The notes beneath the pieces were generated by a model that did no database searches, was not told where the DNA came from, and was given only the letters and a program-made list of their open reading frames with translations. The position numbers were made by a program, and so were the translations under genes. 64,000 nucleotides of DNA from an uncultured Acetatifactor sp. GTDB taxonomy: Bacteria; Bacillota; Clostridia; Lachnospirales; Lachnospiraceae. The DNA is taken from contig CAKRYI010000014.1 of NCBI GenBank assembly GCA_934426825.1, positions 1-64,000 on the forward strand, read 5' to 3'. This document shows positions 1 through 8,885 of the stretch, piece after piece (the first letter of the stretch is position 1; each line of letters starts with the position of its first letter).

Positions 1-3
1 TAT

Positions 4-77
4 GGCCCAGTGGCTCAGTTGGTTAGAGCGTCGCCCTGTCACGGCGAAGGTCGTCGGTTCGAGTCCGATCTGGGTCG
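4..77 (+). tRNA. tRNA-Asp (GTC)
   Basis: The 7-bp acceptor stem (4-10 with 70-76, one G-U) closes a full cloverleaf. The anticodon loop at 36-42 carries GTC at 38-40, so it reads Asp codons. The T-arm has the usual GGTTCGA. No CCA is encoded. The promoter lies outside the window or in its first bases. Confidence 0.97.
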
Positions 78-100
78 TCAAGGATGAAATTCATCCTTAT

Positions 101-173
101 GGGGTCTTAGCTCAGCTGGGAGAGCATCTGCCTTACAAGCAGAGGGTCATAGGTTCGAGCCCTATAGGCCCCA
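101..173 (+). tRNA. tRNA-Val (TAC)
   Basis: Acceptor stem 101-107 pairs with 166-172 and the discriminator is A173. The anticodon stem 127-131/139-143 holds TAC at 134-136. It follows tRNA-Asp by 23 bases, so the two are probably co-transcribed. The T run right after 173 may help terminate the cluster. Confidence 0.97.
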
Positions 174-553
174 TTTTTTTGTCCTTTTTTAGACAAATAT
201 AAGTATCAGATATAAGCCCATAGCATAAGTTATTAAGATATTTCCTAGATACAGCTATGTTTTCAAAATATGTTCTGCCATCTTGATACATTTATTCCCA
301 GTATTTTTCTGCATTTTGTTCCCAGTAAATCATCTGAAATTATCTAGCAAAAATCAAAATTCCGTCAAACAATACTCTTTATTTTATTGTATAAACAGTC
401 AATTTGAAAGTCACCAAAATAAAAAAAGATACCTAATCAAAAAAAAGTGCACTTAAATTCCATTGTTGAAAAGCTATAATAAATCCTATGATTCCATGTG
501 TGATTGGCAATATTGCACAAAATTATATTATTAGACAGGGAGGAAAAGAGAAA
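174..553 (+). promoter_or_regulatory. AT-rich intergenic region with putative glucanase promoter
   Basis: No gene is visible here. A plausible sigma-A promoter is CTTAAA (452-457), 17-base spacer, TATAAT (475-480). A strong ribosome binding site, GGGAGG (538-543), lies before the GTG at 554. The rest is AT-rich with no clear operator. Confidence 0.5.
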
Positions 554-3500
554 GTGAAAAAAAGACGAAACTTTCGCAAAAGATTTTTAGCATTTCTACT
601 GTCTCTGGCGTTGGTTATTACAACGGCGTATGTTCCGGAACTTATGGTGCAGGCAGCACCCGGTACAACGCAGCTTTTAAACGGCGCTTGGACAAGTGAT
701 GCCGGCGCAGGAACAGGAGTATTGGATACTTCCGCTTCCGGTGAAGGTATCATTACCATGAACAGTGTATCAAGTGGTGATGCTTGGTACGCTCCTCAGA
801 TTATCAGCAATGATTTTTCGGTAAAAGCCGGAAATGAGTATGCTGTCAGCTTCAAGTACAAGTTGGAGGGAACTTCCAACAATACGTTGGAGTACATCGT
901 TCAGGAAAACGGCGGAAGCTGGAAGGTATTTGATACCGAGGGAAGCAATGCCACAACAAATACCAAAACTCTGACCTATGATGCGGCGAACGCAGACGGT
1001 GAGGGATATTGTTCCTACAGCAGAACATTCACGGCAGATGAGAGCAGAAGTGCGGTTCATTTAGTGTTTGGAATGGGAAACAGTGAGGCAAGCGGAGCAA
1101 CCGTTTCCTTAAAAGATATTTCCGTAACAACGGATGCGGATGACAGCGGCAGCACACCTGTCATCGGAAGTAACTTCATTGATTTCAATTTGATTGAACA
1201 GTCTGATTTCATTGACGGCGGTACAGATGCGGTAGTTGAGTATCAGGGAACCAAGGCAATCGTTACCGCAACGGACTGGGGAAATGACTGGGGTGCGGAT
1301 TCCAAGTGGCAGATTCAGTTAAAGAATCTTGTAACGGTAAATCCGAATGAAGTTTATGATTTTTCCTTTAAGGTAAAATCCGATGTGGCAAGAAGTATTT
1401 TTGTAAAGCTGGGTGATTTGGACAACGATGATACCGTATTCTATCAGGATACCGTTTCCTTGGAAGCCGGCGTGGAGAAAGTGGTAAGCGGAACTACCAG
1501 CGGAGCCGTTACGATTGAGAAGCTGATGCTTGTTCTGGCATTGGGTGATCAGTTTAACGGTGCAAACACCATTGAGATTTCCGAATTTACACTGACCGGT
1601 CAGACCAGCGGAGAGGTGGAGGTCACCCCTTATATCGAGTTTGATAAAATAGACCATTCAGATGTCACACAGGATGTGGATGCACAGATTAACTATCAGG
1701 GAACGACAGCAACCATTACCGGAACCGATTGGGGAAATGACTGGGGTCCAGATTCCAAGTGGCAGATTCAGTTAAAGAATCTGGTTCCCGTAACTGCAAA
1801 CGATACTTATGATTTTTCCTTTACGGTGAAGTCAGAAGTGGCAAGAAATATTTTTGTAAAATTAGGGGATGTAGATAACGACGATACGGTATACTATCAG
1901 GATACCGTTGCATTAGAGGCCGGCGTGGAAAAAGTAATCAGCGGAACAACTACCGCGGATGTAGCGATTGACACGCTGATGGTTCTGGTTGCATTAGGAG
2001 ACCAGTCCAACACGACCAATACCATTACCATTTCCAAAATGTGGCTGAAAGGTCATAACACGGGATGGGTTAAGGCAGGTTCTACCGGCGGCAATGTAGG
2101 TGTAAAGGGCAAGGAATATGATTTCGCGGCAAACGAGGACAATGCTGCAAATGATTATGCTGACCCCGGCACTGCAAAAGAAGGCTATAAGCTGATTTGG
2201 GCAGACGAATTTGACGGCAATTACGGAACTGCAAATGTAGACGCAGCAACCGGACTGAACCTTGACAACTGGGCATATCAGTTGGGCGATGGAACTACTG
2301 ATTGCAGCAATCCCGGATGGGGTAACAAGGAGCTGCAGGCATATACCGGCAACCCGAAAAATATCGGTGTCAACGAGGACCTGAGCGGAAACGGTACCGG
2401 AGACGGACTTCTTCGTATCACCGCTTCCTATGATGATGCAGGATATGTATACGGAAATGAGAGCAGTAAGAAGTATACTTCATCACGTATTCGTACCACA
2501 AAAGCGGACGGAGAATTGTTCAATACCACTTACGGCTATATCGAAGCAAGAATGTCTCTTCCCGGAACACAGGGTGCTTGGCCTGCATTCTGGATGCTGC
2601 CTCAGAGCACATCTATTTATGGCGGATGGCCCGTATCAGGTGAGTTGGATATTATGGAGACCTGTGGTGCTTTTGCAAACGGCTCCAATGCACAGACCTG
2701 TTCCACCCTCCATTTCGGTGCACCTGACCATGTATATGAGGGAAGCGGTTATGTAACCTTGAATTCCGATTATACATATTTCCACACCTATGCAGTGGAT
2801 TGGCAGCCGGGACAGATTACCTGGTACTATGACGGCAAAGCAATTTATACCATGAATGACTGGACAAGCGGATATTCGGGAGCTTCCGATACCCTTACCT
2901 TCGACGCTCCTTTTGACCAGCCGTACTACATTCTGCTGAATCTGGCAGTGGACAGCGGTCAGTTCGGCGGTGCGACCAACAAAGCGTCCTTCCAGGATGA
3001 CATCAACATGTATGTGGACTATGTCCGTGTATACCAGAAGGAAGCAGGATATGCAGACTACGCACAGCGCACGGCAGGTATGGGTACAACAGAGGACTGG
3101 AGCAATTATGCGGGAATCAACCAGATTGCCCCTGTAAAGGCAGACAACATTGTAGCTGATGTGGCAGACGGCAACGTAAACGGACTGGAGTCTAACGGAA
3201 CCGTGGACGCTTCCAAGTGGTATCTTGGTTATCAGCCCGATGCAGCAGACGCTACCGCAGAGAGTTATACGGACGGAAACGGTAATGTATGGGCTAAGGT
3301 TGGCGTAAATACCAAGGGCTCACAGGACTACTCCGTACAGCTTATCGGACATTACAATGCGAAAGCCGGATATGTATACAAAGTTTCCTTCGATGCGTAT
3401 GCAGACGGAGGAATGGTCGGAAAGACGGTTAACTGCGATTCCAAGGAGTGGAAAGGCTGGTCAACCTTCGGTATTCAGAGCTTTGAACTGAAAAATACAC

Positions 3501-5521
3501 CGACCTCCGTATCTTACTTAATCAGTCAGAAAAAAGATTTTGAGAACTGCCGTATAGAGTTTAACCTCGGAGCAAAGGGTTCCGGCAACGTTTATATCGG
3601 CAACGTAAAGGTGGAGATTGTAGACCCTGCATCCCTGGGAGCAGAGAGTGAGAACCGCAACGCTTTATCAAACGGCAACCTCATTTACAACGGCACCTTT
3701 GATCAGGGCAACAAGCATATCGGTTACTGGACCGCAGCACAGGGAACCAAACTTGAGGTACCCCGTTATACCACCACCAAACTGGCAGACAGTGATGTGA
3801 GTGTAGTGGATGTTGCTTCCAAGACCAACTATGAAGGCATTGCAGACGGCGTAAAATACTATGAGCGCCGTGCACAGATTTCCGCAGAGGCAGGAAAGGC
3901 ACCGGTTATTTACCAGAGCGGCATGAAGATGATTGCTGACCACTATGATTTGGGACTGGATGTTTACAGTGCGGCAGATACGGATGTGACAGCTGCTATC
4001 TATTCCACGAATGAGGCAGGAGTTCCCGACAAAATGGTGAAAGCGGCAACCATTTCTTACAAGGCTGCAAGTGGTGTAAAACACCTGACCTGGAGCATTG
4101 ATTTGGATGAAACCATCGAAAATGCGGCACTGGTACTGAAATTCGGAAACGGTGCATCCGTACAGGTGGATAATGTTACTTTGATTGGAAAATCTCAGGG
4201 TGAGAAGGTGGACGAGACACCGGTAACCGCTGACAGTGAATGGAATGCAGATGACGGTGATGGCGTAGCGCTGCCGCTGGAGAAGAATGCAGGCGTGTAT
4301 ACTCTCAGAAATGTAACAAGCGGCGCAAACTGGTACTGTCCTCAGATTAAGAGCAAGCAGTTCTCACTGGTGAACGGCAAGCAGTACAAACTGAGCATGA
4401 AATACAAACTGGAGGGAACCTCCAACAATACCGCACAGTACATTGTTCAGGAGCAGAACGGAACATGGCACGTATTTGCGGGCGGACCTACCACCATTAC
4501 CTATGACGCATCCAAGGCAGATGCAGACGGATTCTGCAGCTATGAACTTACCTTCACCGCAGATACCTCTTTATCTACCGTTGCCTTCGGATTCGGACTT
4601 GGCGGCAGTGAGGCAAACGGTGCGGCAGATTTCAGCTTTAAGGATGTAACTCTTACCTATGTACAGTCCGGTTCCGAGGACGGCGGCGAAAGCAGAGACA
4701 CATGGAATCCGGTAACAGAGGATATTATGAAGGACAATTCCGGACAGAATCAGGATAAGCCGAATGCTGAAGACCCGAAACCCGGCAATGACAGCAAAAC
4801 GAATATTTCCGGCAGTCAGGCAGCAGCGGCTCCCGAAATCAAGGCAGACTGGAACCATGTAAAAGATATGGTGGAGAATGCCAAGAAAGCGCAGTCCAAG
4901 GAGAATGTGACCATCAACGAAGTGGTAGGAAACGATATGATAATCTCCGAGGAACTGTACGGAATGCTCAAGGGCGAGAACATTGTTTTGGCACTGAGCA
5001 ACGGAGACGGCGTTACCATCAGTGTGGAAGGTAACAAGTTGAAGGGAAGAAACAGAGAAATCGATTTGTCCCTTGCCAAGACGAATACGAAGATTCCGGC
5101 AGCGGTTCTGGCTGAGAAGGCTAAGGACGCTTACCGCAACAAGTTGGTGATTTTCAACGGTTCCGAGACCCTTCCTGACGGACTGAACATGCACTTTAGA
5201 TTCGGCACAGAGAACGCAGGACGTTATGCAAACCTTTACCGTTATGACGAGACAACGGGCAGACTGGTTTATCAGTGGTCCTTTAAGATTACGGACGAGG
5301 GCGCAGCAATGTTTGCACTCAGAAGAACCGCACCGTACTTTATAACCGTGACAGATTCCATGCCTGTAGGAGAGAATGGAGTCTACACAGTTGTACCCGG
5401 TGATACCCTGAGCGGAATTGCACGCAGAAACGGCGTGAGACTTGCACAGCTTCTGAGCTGGAATCCCCAGATTACCAATCCGAACCGGATTCGTGTGGGA
5501 CAGAAAATTTATATCCGATAA
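554..5521 (+). CDS. Secreted multimodular GH16 endo-1,3-beta-glucanase (laminarinase-like) with C-terminal LysM
   Basis: A 1655-residue secreted enzyme predicted to hydrolyse beta-1,3 (or mixed-linkage) glucan outside the cell. I chose the GTG at 554 because GGGAGG lies 10 bases upstream and a lysine/arginine-rich signal peptide follows at once; the in-frame ATG at 488 has no such site. In order: signal peptide (1-35), a carbohydrate-binding-like module (about 41-196), two near-identical modules (about 210-353 and 360-504), the GH16 catalytic domain (about 545-831) with ELDIME at 697-702 giving nucleophile E697 and acid/base E702, three more CBM4/9-like modules (about 878-1373, the last resembling the first), a linker, an unassigned domain, and LysM (about 1611-1655). 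LysM suggests retention on peptidoglycan. GH16 is clear; exact glucan specificity is inferred. Confidence 0.93.
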   Translation: MKKRRNFRKRFLAFLLSLALVITTAYVPELMVQAAPGTTQLLNGAWTSDAGAGTGVLDTSASGEGIITMNSVSSGDAWYAPQIISNDFSVKAGNEYAVSFKYKLEGTSNNTLEYIVQENGGSWKVFDTEGSNATTNTKTLTYDAANADGEGYCSYSRTFTADESRSAVHLVFGMGNSEASGATVSLKDISVTTDADDSGSTPVIGSNFIDFNLIEQSDFIDGGTDAVVEYQGTKAIVTATDWGNDWGADSKWQIQLKNLVTVNPNEVYDFSFKVKSDVARSIFVKLGDLDNDDTVFYQDTVSLEAGVEKVVSGTTSGAVTIEKLMLVLALGDQFNGANTIEISEFTLTGQTSGEVEVTPYIEFDKIDHSDVTQDVDAQINYQGTTATITGTDWGNDWGPDSKWQIQLKNLVPVTANDTYDFSFTVKSEVARNIFVKLGDVDNDDTVYYQDTVALEAGVEKVISGTTTADVAIDTLMVLVALGDQSNTTNTITISKMWLKGHNTGWVKAGSTGGNVGVKGKEYDFAANEDNAANDYADPGTAKEGYKLIWADEFDGNYGTANVDAATGLNLDNWAYQLGDGTTDCSNPGWGNKELQAYTGNPKNIGVNEDLSGNGTGDGLLRITASYDDAGYVYGNESSKKYTSSRIRTTKADGELFNTTYGYIEARMSLPGTQGAWPAFWMLPQSTSIYGGWPVSGELDIMETCGAFANGSNAQTCSTLHFGAPDHVYEGSGYVTLNSDYTYFHTYAVDWQPGQITWYYDGKAIYTMNDWTSGYSGASDTLTFDAPFDQPYYILLNLAVDSGQFGGATNKASFQDDINMYVDYVRVYQKEAGYADYAQRTAGMGTTEDWSNYAGINQIAPVKADNIVADVADGNVNGLESNGTVDASKWYLGYQPDAADATAESYTDGNGNVWAKVGVNTKGSQDYSVQLIGHYNAKAGYVYKVSFDAYADGGMVGKTVNCDSKEWKGWSTFGIQSFELKNTPTSVSYLISQKKDFENCRIEFNLGAKGSGNVYIGNVKVEIVDPASLGAESENRNALSNGNLIYNGTFDQGNKHIGYWTAAQGTKLEVPRYTTTKLADSDVSVVDVASKTNYEGIADGVKYYERRAQISAEAGKAPVIYQSGMKMIADHYDLGLDVYSAADTDVTAAIYSTNEAGVPDKMVKAATISYKAASGVKHLTWSIDLDETIENAALVLKFGNGASVQVDNVTLIGKSQGEKVDETPVTADSEWNADDGDGVALPLEKNAGVYTLRNVTSGANWYCPQIKSKQFSLVNGKQYKLSMKYKLEGTSNNTAQYIVQEQNGTWHVFAGGPTTITYDASKADADGFCSYELTFTADTSLSTVAFGFGLGGSEANGAADFSFKDVTLTYVQSGSEDGGESRDTWNPVTEDIMKDNSGQNQDKPNAEDPKPGNDSKTNISGSQAAAAPEIKADWNHVKDMVENAKKAQSKENVTINEVVGNDMIISEELYGMLKGENIVLALSNGDGVTISVEGNKLKGRNREIDLSLAKTNTKIPAAVLAEKAKDAYRNKLVIFNGSETLPDGLNMHFRFGTENAGRYANLYRYDETTGRLVYQWSFKITDEGAAMFALRRTAPYFITVTDSMPVGENGVYTVVPGDTLSGIARRNGVRLAQLLSWNPQITNPNRIRVGQKIYIR
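1181..2065 (+). repeat. Tandem duplication of a binding-module coding unit
   Basis: Two adjacent units of about 430-450 bases (roughly 1181-1612 and 1632-2065) encode closely similar modules, both containing WGNDWG followed by DSKWQIQLKNLV. Long nucleotide stretches are also identical, such as the segment around 1300-1335 and its match around 1755-1790. This points to a recent or gene-converted duplication of one carbohydrate-binding-like module. Confidence 0.85.
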
Positions 5522-5541
5522 AATTTTCATAGCGTACTAAC

Positions 5542-5583
5542 AGAGGGCAGATACCCATAAAGGCGGGTATCTGCTCTTTTTTC
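5542..5583 (+). terminator. Rho-independent terminator of the glucanase gene
   Basis: GGCAGATACCC pairs with GGGTATCTGCT across a short loop and is followed by TTTTTT, about 20 bases after the glucanase stop codon. Confidence 0.88.
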
Positions 5584-5599
5584 TGTGCGCATTTTCTTA

Positions 5600-5628
5600 T
5601 TGCGAAACATGGAATGCTTCTATATAAT
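5600..5628 (+). promoter_or_regulatory. Sigma-A promoter for the YhfC-like gene
   Basis: TTGCGA (5600-5605), 17-base spacer, TATAAT (5623-5628), followed closely by the ribosome binding site AGGAGGG and the ATG at 5651. Confidence 0.65.
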
Positions 5629-5650
5629 GGAGTAACAGGAGGGCGAAAAT

Positions 5651-6508
5651 ATGGTAAGTGATGCTTCGATAAAAGCGATATGTGTTACGCTGTTGATTAG
5701 TCTGTTTGTACCGGTGTTTGTGTACATTTTTTATGGAATACGAAATAAAAAGAAGGGCGTATGGACGGCATGGCTTTTGGGTGCGGCAGGATTTTTTGTG
5801 CCCCAGATGCTGGTGCGTTCCCCTATTTTAAGCCTGCTGGCAATGAACGAGGGATTTGTGGCATTTGCCCAGAACTATTATGTGATCTACTGCCTTGTGC
5901 TGGCACTGACTGCCGCATTGTTTGAGGTGCTCGGCAGATATGCCGTGGCGCGGATTATGAAAAAGAAACTGACCTTTGAGCGCGGGGTTGCCGCAGGACT
6001 TGGACACGGAGGTATCGAGGCTATCACCATTGTGGGTTTAAGCTATATCAGCAATCTGGTATTTTCGCAGATGATTAATGCCGGACTGTATGATAATCTG
6101 GTGGCGGAGACGGCTACGTCAGGTGTGGACACCTCGGCTCTGCTTACCATGAAAGACGCTTTGATTCAGACGACGACAGTGGAATATTATCTGGCAGGAT
6201 ATGAAAGAATACTGACTATGATTCTCCATGTTGCGCTGAGTCTGATGGTATGCCACTTTGTATGGCTGAAAAGAGACAGGGTGGGCGTGATTGCCTCCAT
6301 GCTGATTCATACCGTGGTGGATTTTCTGACCGTCATACTGAACGGACTTTCCACGGATTATCTTGGAAATCTCATTTCACAGAAAACGGCGTATGTGCTT
6401 GTATACACGTTCCTTACGTTAGTGGCGGTGGCAGCCGTTCTGTATATCGTGATTGTGAGAAAGGGCTGGAAGAGCGCACAGGCAGAAATGGAAAAGCAGA
6501 CCGCTTAG
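5651..6508 (+). CDS. YhfC-family integral membrane protein (putative intramembrane metalloprotease)
   Basis: A 285-residue polytopic membrane protein with about seven hydrophobic segments and a short lysine/glutamate-rich cytosolic tail. A conserved-looking pair of motifs, EVLGRYAVARI (near residue 95) and GLGHGGIEAI (near 118), matches the YhfC/DUF2324 family, which is related to CPBP-type membrane peptidases. The His and Glu of the second motif would be the candidate metal/catalytic residues. No substrate is known for most members. The start is set by AGGAGGG eight bases upstream. The next gene, an HPr-like protein, lies 39 bases downstream and is probably in the same transcript. Confidence 0.75.
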   Translation: MVSDASIKAICVTLLISLFVPVFVYIFYGIRNKKKGVWTAWLLGAAGFFVPQMLVRSPILSLLAMNEGFVAFAQNYYVIYCLVLALTAALFEVLGRYAVARIMKKKLTFERGVAAGLGHGGIEAITIVGLSYISNLVFSQMINAGLYDNLVAETATSGVDTSALLTMKDALIQTTTVEYYLAGYERILTMILHVALSLMVCHFVWLKRDRVGVIASMLIHTVVDFLTVILNGLSTDYLGNLISQKTAYVLVYTFLTLVAVAAVLYIVIVRKGWKSAQAEMEKQTA

Positions 6509-6547
6509 TCGGTGGATTTGCTTTAAGAACGAAAAGAGGGGGAAACA

Positions 6548-6823
6548 GTGGAAGAAACAAAGAATATAAAAGAAAAGCTGTATATCACGTTTGGCTCGGA
6601 GGACGATATTATCCAATTTGTGGAGGTCTGCTGCAAATATGACGACGCCATAGATGTGAAGGTGGATAAAAAGAGTACGGACGCCAAATCCATACTGGGA
6701 ATGTTGCTTATGAAGATTGGACAGCCCTTGGAAATTGAGTATGCCTGCTATGATGATGTCGACAATTACCCGCAATTCCGGGAAGAAATCATGGAAAAAT
6801 TTGATGTCCGGGCGGAATCTTAA
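6548..6823 (+). CDS. HPr-like protein without the active-site histidine
   Basis: A 91-residue soluble protein starting at GTG, preceded by GAGGGGGA. The central segment STDAKSILGML resembles the regulatory Ser-46 loop of the PTS phosphocarrier HPr, with S48 in the serine position. No histidine is present in the N-terminal part where HPr His-15 should sit, so phosphotransfer from enzyme I looks impossible. It may be a regulatory HPr-fold protein similar to Crh, which keeps the serine and loses the histidine. That role is an inference. It is probably co-transcribed with the upstream membrane protein gene. Confidence 0.7.
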   Translation: MEETKNIKEKLYITFGSEDDIIQFVEVCCKYDDAIDVKVDKKSTDAKSILGMLLMKIGQPLEIEYACYDDVDNYPQFREEIMEKFDVRAES

Positions 6824-6841
6824 GAAGTTGCAAAAAAGGTA

Positions 6842-6870
6842 TTGACTTTTCCCTATAAAGCAGTTAAAAT
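6842..6870 (+). promoter_or_regulatory. tRNA-Arg promoter
   Basis: TTGACT (6842-6847), 17-base spacer, TAAAAT (6865-6870), about 45 bases upstream of the mature tRNA 5' end. Confidence 0.8.
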
Positions 6871-6915
6871 ATCTAATGTTGTAGGCGAAACAATGATGCC
6901 TGCCGCATTAGAAAT

Positions 6916-6989
6916 GTGCGTTTAGCTCAGCTGGATAGAGCGTTTGGCTACGGACCAAAAGGTCGGGGGTTCGAATCCTCTAACGCACG
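6916..6989 (+). tRNA. tRNA-Arg (ACG)
   Basis: Acceptor stem 6916-6922 pairs with 6982-6988. The anticodon loop reads CTACGGA, giving ACG (inosine-modified, reads CGN). The T-arm GGTTCGAATCC is present. Discriminator G6989; no encoded CCA. Confidence 0.96.
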
Positions 6990-6998
6990 CTAACGAGT

Positions 6999-7040
6999 AA
7001 AGTCGAAATTCTTTGTGAAAACGAAGGACTTCGGCTTTTT
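6999..7040 (+). terminator. Terminator after tRNA-Arg
   Basis: AAAGTCGAA pairs with TTCGGCTTT (one G-U), with an inner TTC/GAA match, and ends in a T-rich tract. It separates the tRNA from hipB. Confidence 0.7.
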
Positions 7041-7073
7041 CTTTATTCTATATAAAAATTATGTTTAATAAAA

Positions 7074-7102
7074 TTGACAATAAACCTAATTTGGTTTATT
7101 GT
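7074..7102 (+). promoter_or_regulatory. hipBA promoter with overlapping palindromic operator
   Basis: TTGACA (7074-7079), 17-base spacer, TATTGT (7097-7102). A perfect 10-bp inverted repeat, ACAATAAACC (7077-7086) and GGTTTATTGT (7093-7102), spans from the -35 to the -10. This is the layout expected for autorepression by the HipB-type antitoxin. Confidence 0.82.
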
Positions 7103-7124
7103 ATTAAACATAAGGAGCAAAAAG

Positions 7125-7439
7125 ATGAGTAAAAAATCCGTTGTGATTATGCCTGATACGCAAAAAATTTTAGAAAATATGGGTGAACAGATAAAACTGG
7201 CAAGATTGCGCCGGAATCTTTCCACAGAGTTGGTTGCAGAGCGTGCCGGAATCAGCAGAGCTACGCTATGGGCGGTAGAAAAGGGTGCACCCACAGTAGC
7301 AATCGGGACATATGCCGCCGTGCTCCATGCGTTGGGTGGCATGGATAAAGATTTGGGGTTGGTTGCGAAAGATGATGAGTATGGCAGAAGGATACAGGAT
7401 TTGAACTTAGTAACTCCAAGACGGGCAAAGAGGAAGTAG
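7125..7439 (+). CDS. hipB: HipB-like XRE-family antitoxin/repressor
   Basis: A 104-residue DNA-binding protein. The ATG at 7125 is chosen because AAGGAG lies 7 bases upstream; the longer reading frame from 7074 runs through the promoter and operator. The central region (about residues 20-75) is a Cro/CI-type helix-turn-helix, with ERAGISRATLWAVEKG as the recognition part. HipB-type proteins bind the HipA kinase, neutralise it and repress their own operon. The gene is 7 bases upstream of hipA, and the perfect palindrome over the promoter fits autoregulation. Confidence 0.9.
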   Translation: MSKKSVVIMPDTQKILENMGEQIKLARLRRNLSTELVAERAGISRATLWAVEKGAPTVAIGTYAAVLHALGGMDKDLGLVAKDDEYGRRIQDLNLVTPRRAKRK

Positions 7440-7446
7440 GTAGCAG

Positions 7447-8709
7447 ATGGACCATATAAATGAGATTTATGTATATGAGAATTGGAAAACGGATACGCCA
7501 TCGCTTATCGGAACATTGTATGTGGATGGTGGCAGAGGAAAGCAGGTAGTCTCTTTTGAGTATAATGACGAGTGGCTGAAGGATTTGAAAAACAATGTCA
7601 GTTTAGACCCGGACTTAGGAATGTTTAAGGGGCGTCAGTATACACCTGCAGATAAATTGATGTTTGGCGTTTTTGAGGATTCCTGCCCGGACAGATGGGG
7701 ACGCTTATTGATGAAAAGGCGGGAGGCAATCGTTGCCAAAAGGGAAGAGCGGAAGCCTAAAACTTTGACAGAAGTAGATTTTTTGATAGGTGTCTATGAT
7801 GAAAACAGAATGGGAGGATTGAGATTTGCTGCGTCAAAAGGCGGTGAGTTTTTGTCCGCTGATAAAGATTTGGCAACTCCTCCATGGACAACGCTTCGCA
7901 AGTTGGAATCTGCTTCTCTTGCATTTGAGAAAAATGATGACGGTATGGAAGAGAAGTGGTTGAAACAGCTGGTTGCCCCCGGTTCTTCTCTGGGGGGAGC
8001 CAGACCGAAGGCTTCTGTTCTTGCACCGGACGGTTCTTTATGGATAGCAAAATTTCCATCGAAACATGATGAGCTGAATGTTGGTGCATGGGAAATGGTC
8101 GTGCATGATTTGGCTAAAATGTGTAATCTGAATGTAACGGAAGCAAAATTAGAAAATTTTTCAAAGACCGGAAGCACATTTTTGACAAAGCGGTTTGACC
8201 GGAATGGTGACAGAAGAATTCACTTTGCATCAGCAATGACGCTGTTGGGAAAAAAAGACGGAGCTGATGCGGCGGATGGGGCAGGTTATTTGGAAATTGC
8301 ATCTTTTATAACGGCGAATAGCGTGTCCCCACAAAAAGACCTGATGGAATTGTGGCGTAGAATTGTATTCAACATGGCAGTGTCCAATACGGATGACCAT
8401 TTGAGAAATCATGGATTTATTTTGTCGGAACACGGGTGGAGTTTGTCTCCGTTATATGATGTTAACCCCAGCATTTACGGAGATACCTTATCTTTGAATG
8501 TGGATGCGAATAATAATTTGATTGACTTTAATCTTGCATTATCGGTTGCCAAAATGTATGGTCTGACGGACTTACGTGCGGCAGAAGAATTGAAAGAGAT
8601 AAAAAATGTTGTGGAAAGTAATTGGAGAGGACTTGCGAAACAATATGGGATTAGCCGGAGTGAGATAGAAGGAATGGCACCGGCATTTAATATGGCATAT
8701 AAGGAATAA
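7447..8709 (+). CDS. hipA: HipA-family serine/threonine kinase toxin
   Basis: A 420-residue full-length HipA-type protein kinase, toxin of a type II toxin-antitoxin pair. E. coli HipA phosphorylates glutamyl-tRNA synthetase and induces dormancy; the target here is unknown. Visible motifs are the autophosphorylation/ATP-loop segment GSSLGGARPK (179-188, with S180/S181), the catalytic segment NTDDHLRNHG with D316 and N321, and the metal-binding LYDVNP with D338. All key residues appear intact. Its start overlaps a weak site 7 bases after the hipB stop, consistent with coupled translation. Length and motif order match single-chain HipA rather than the split HipST form. Confidence 0.92.
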   Translation: MDHINEIYVYENWKTDTPSLIGTLYVDGGRGKQVVSFEYNDEWLKDLKNNVSLDPDLGMFKGRQYTPADKLMFGVFEDSCPDRWGRLLMKRREAIVAKREERKPKTLTEVDFLIGVYDENRMGGLRFAASKGGEFLSADKDLATPPWTTLRKLESASLAFEKNDDGMEEKWLKQLVAPGSSLGGARPKASVLAPDGSLWIAKFPSKHDELNVGAWEMVVHDLAKMCNLNVTEAKLENFSKTGSTFLTKRFDRNGDRRIHFASAMTLLGKKDGADAADGAGYLEIASFITANSVSPQKDLMELWRRIVFNMAVSNTDDHLRNHGFILSEHGWSLSPLYDVNPSIYGDTLSLNVDANNNLIDFNLALSVAKMYGLTDLRAAEELKEIKNVVESNWRGLAKQYGISRSEIEGMAPAFNMAYKE

Positions 8710-8778
8710 CATTGTTTCCAAAGGAGAACCGCAATGCCTGAGACAAAAATATTTCTGGACAAAAGTGAAAAAATATAT

Positions 8779-8808
8779 GGAATGTGCCCTTTACTGAGGG
8801 CACATTCC
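8779..8808 (-). terminator. Terminator of the oadBG operon
   Basis: A perfect 12-bp hairpin (GGAATGTGCCCT with its complement, 6-base loop). On the minus strand it is followed by ATATATTTTTTC, so it mainly serves the oadB-oadG transcript. On the plus strand, downstream of hipA, no T run follows. Confidence 0.72.
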
Positions 8809-8885
8809 ACGCCTTTGACAGCAGCCTGAAAAGAGACGTCGTGCAGAAAATGATTGCACACAGGAGTGAAATACTCCAAAAAGGA

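Noticed and set aside
2..202. Open frame at the window start
   Set aside because: It runs across tRNA-Asp and tRNA-Val.
4571..5530. 319-codon minus-strand frame
   Set aside because: Shadow of the glucanase C-terminus, no start signals, no domain pattern.
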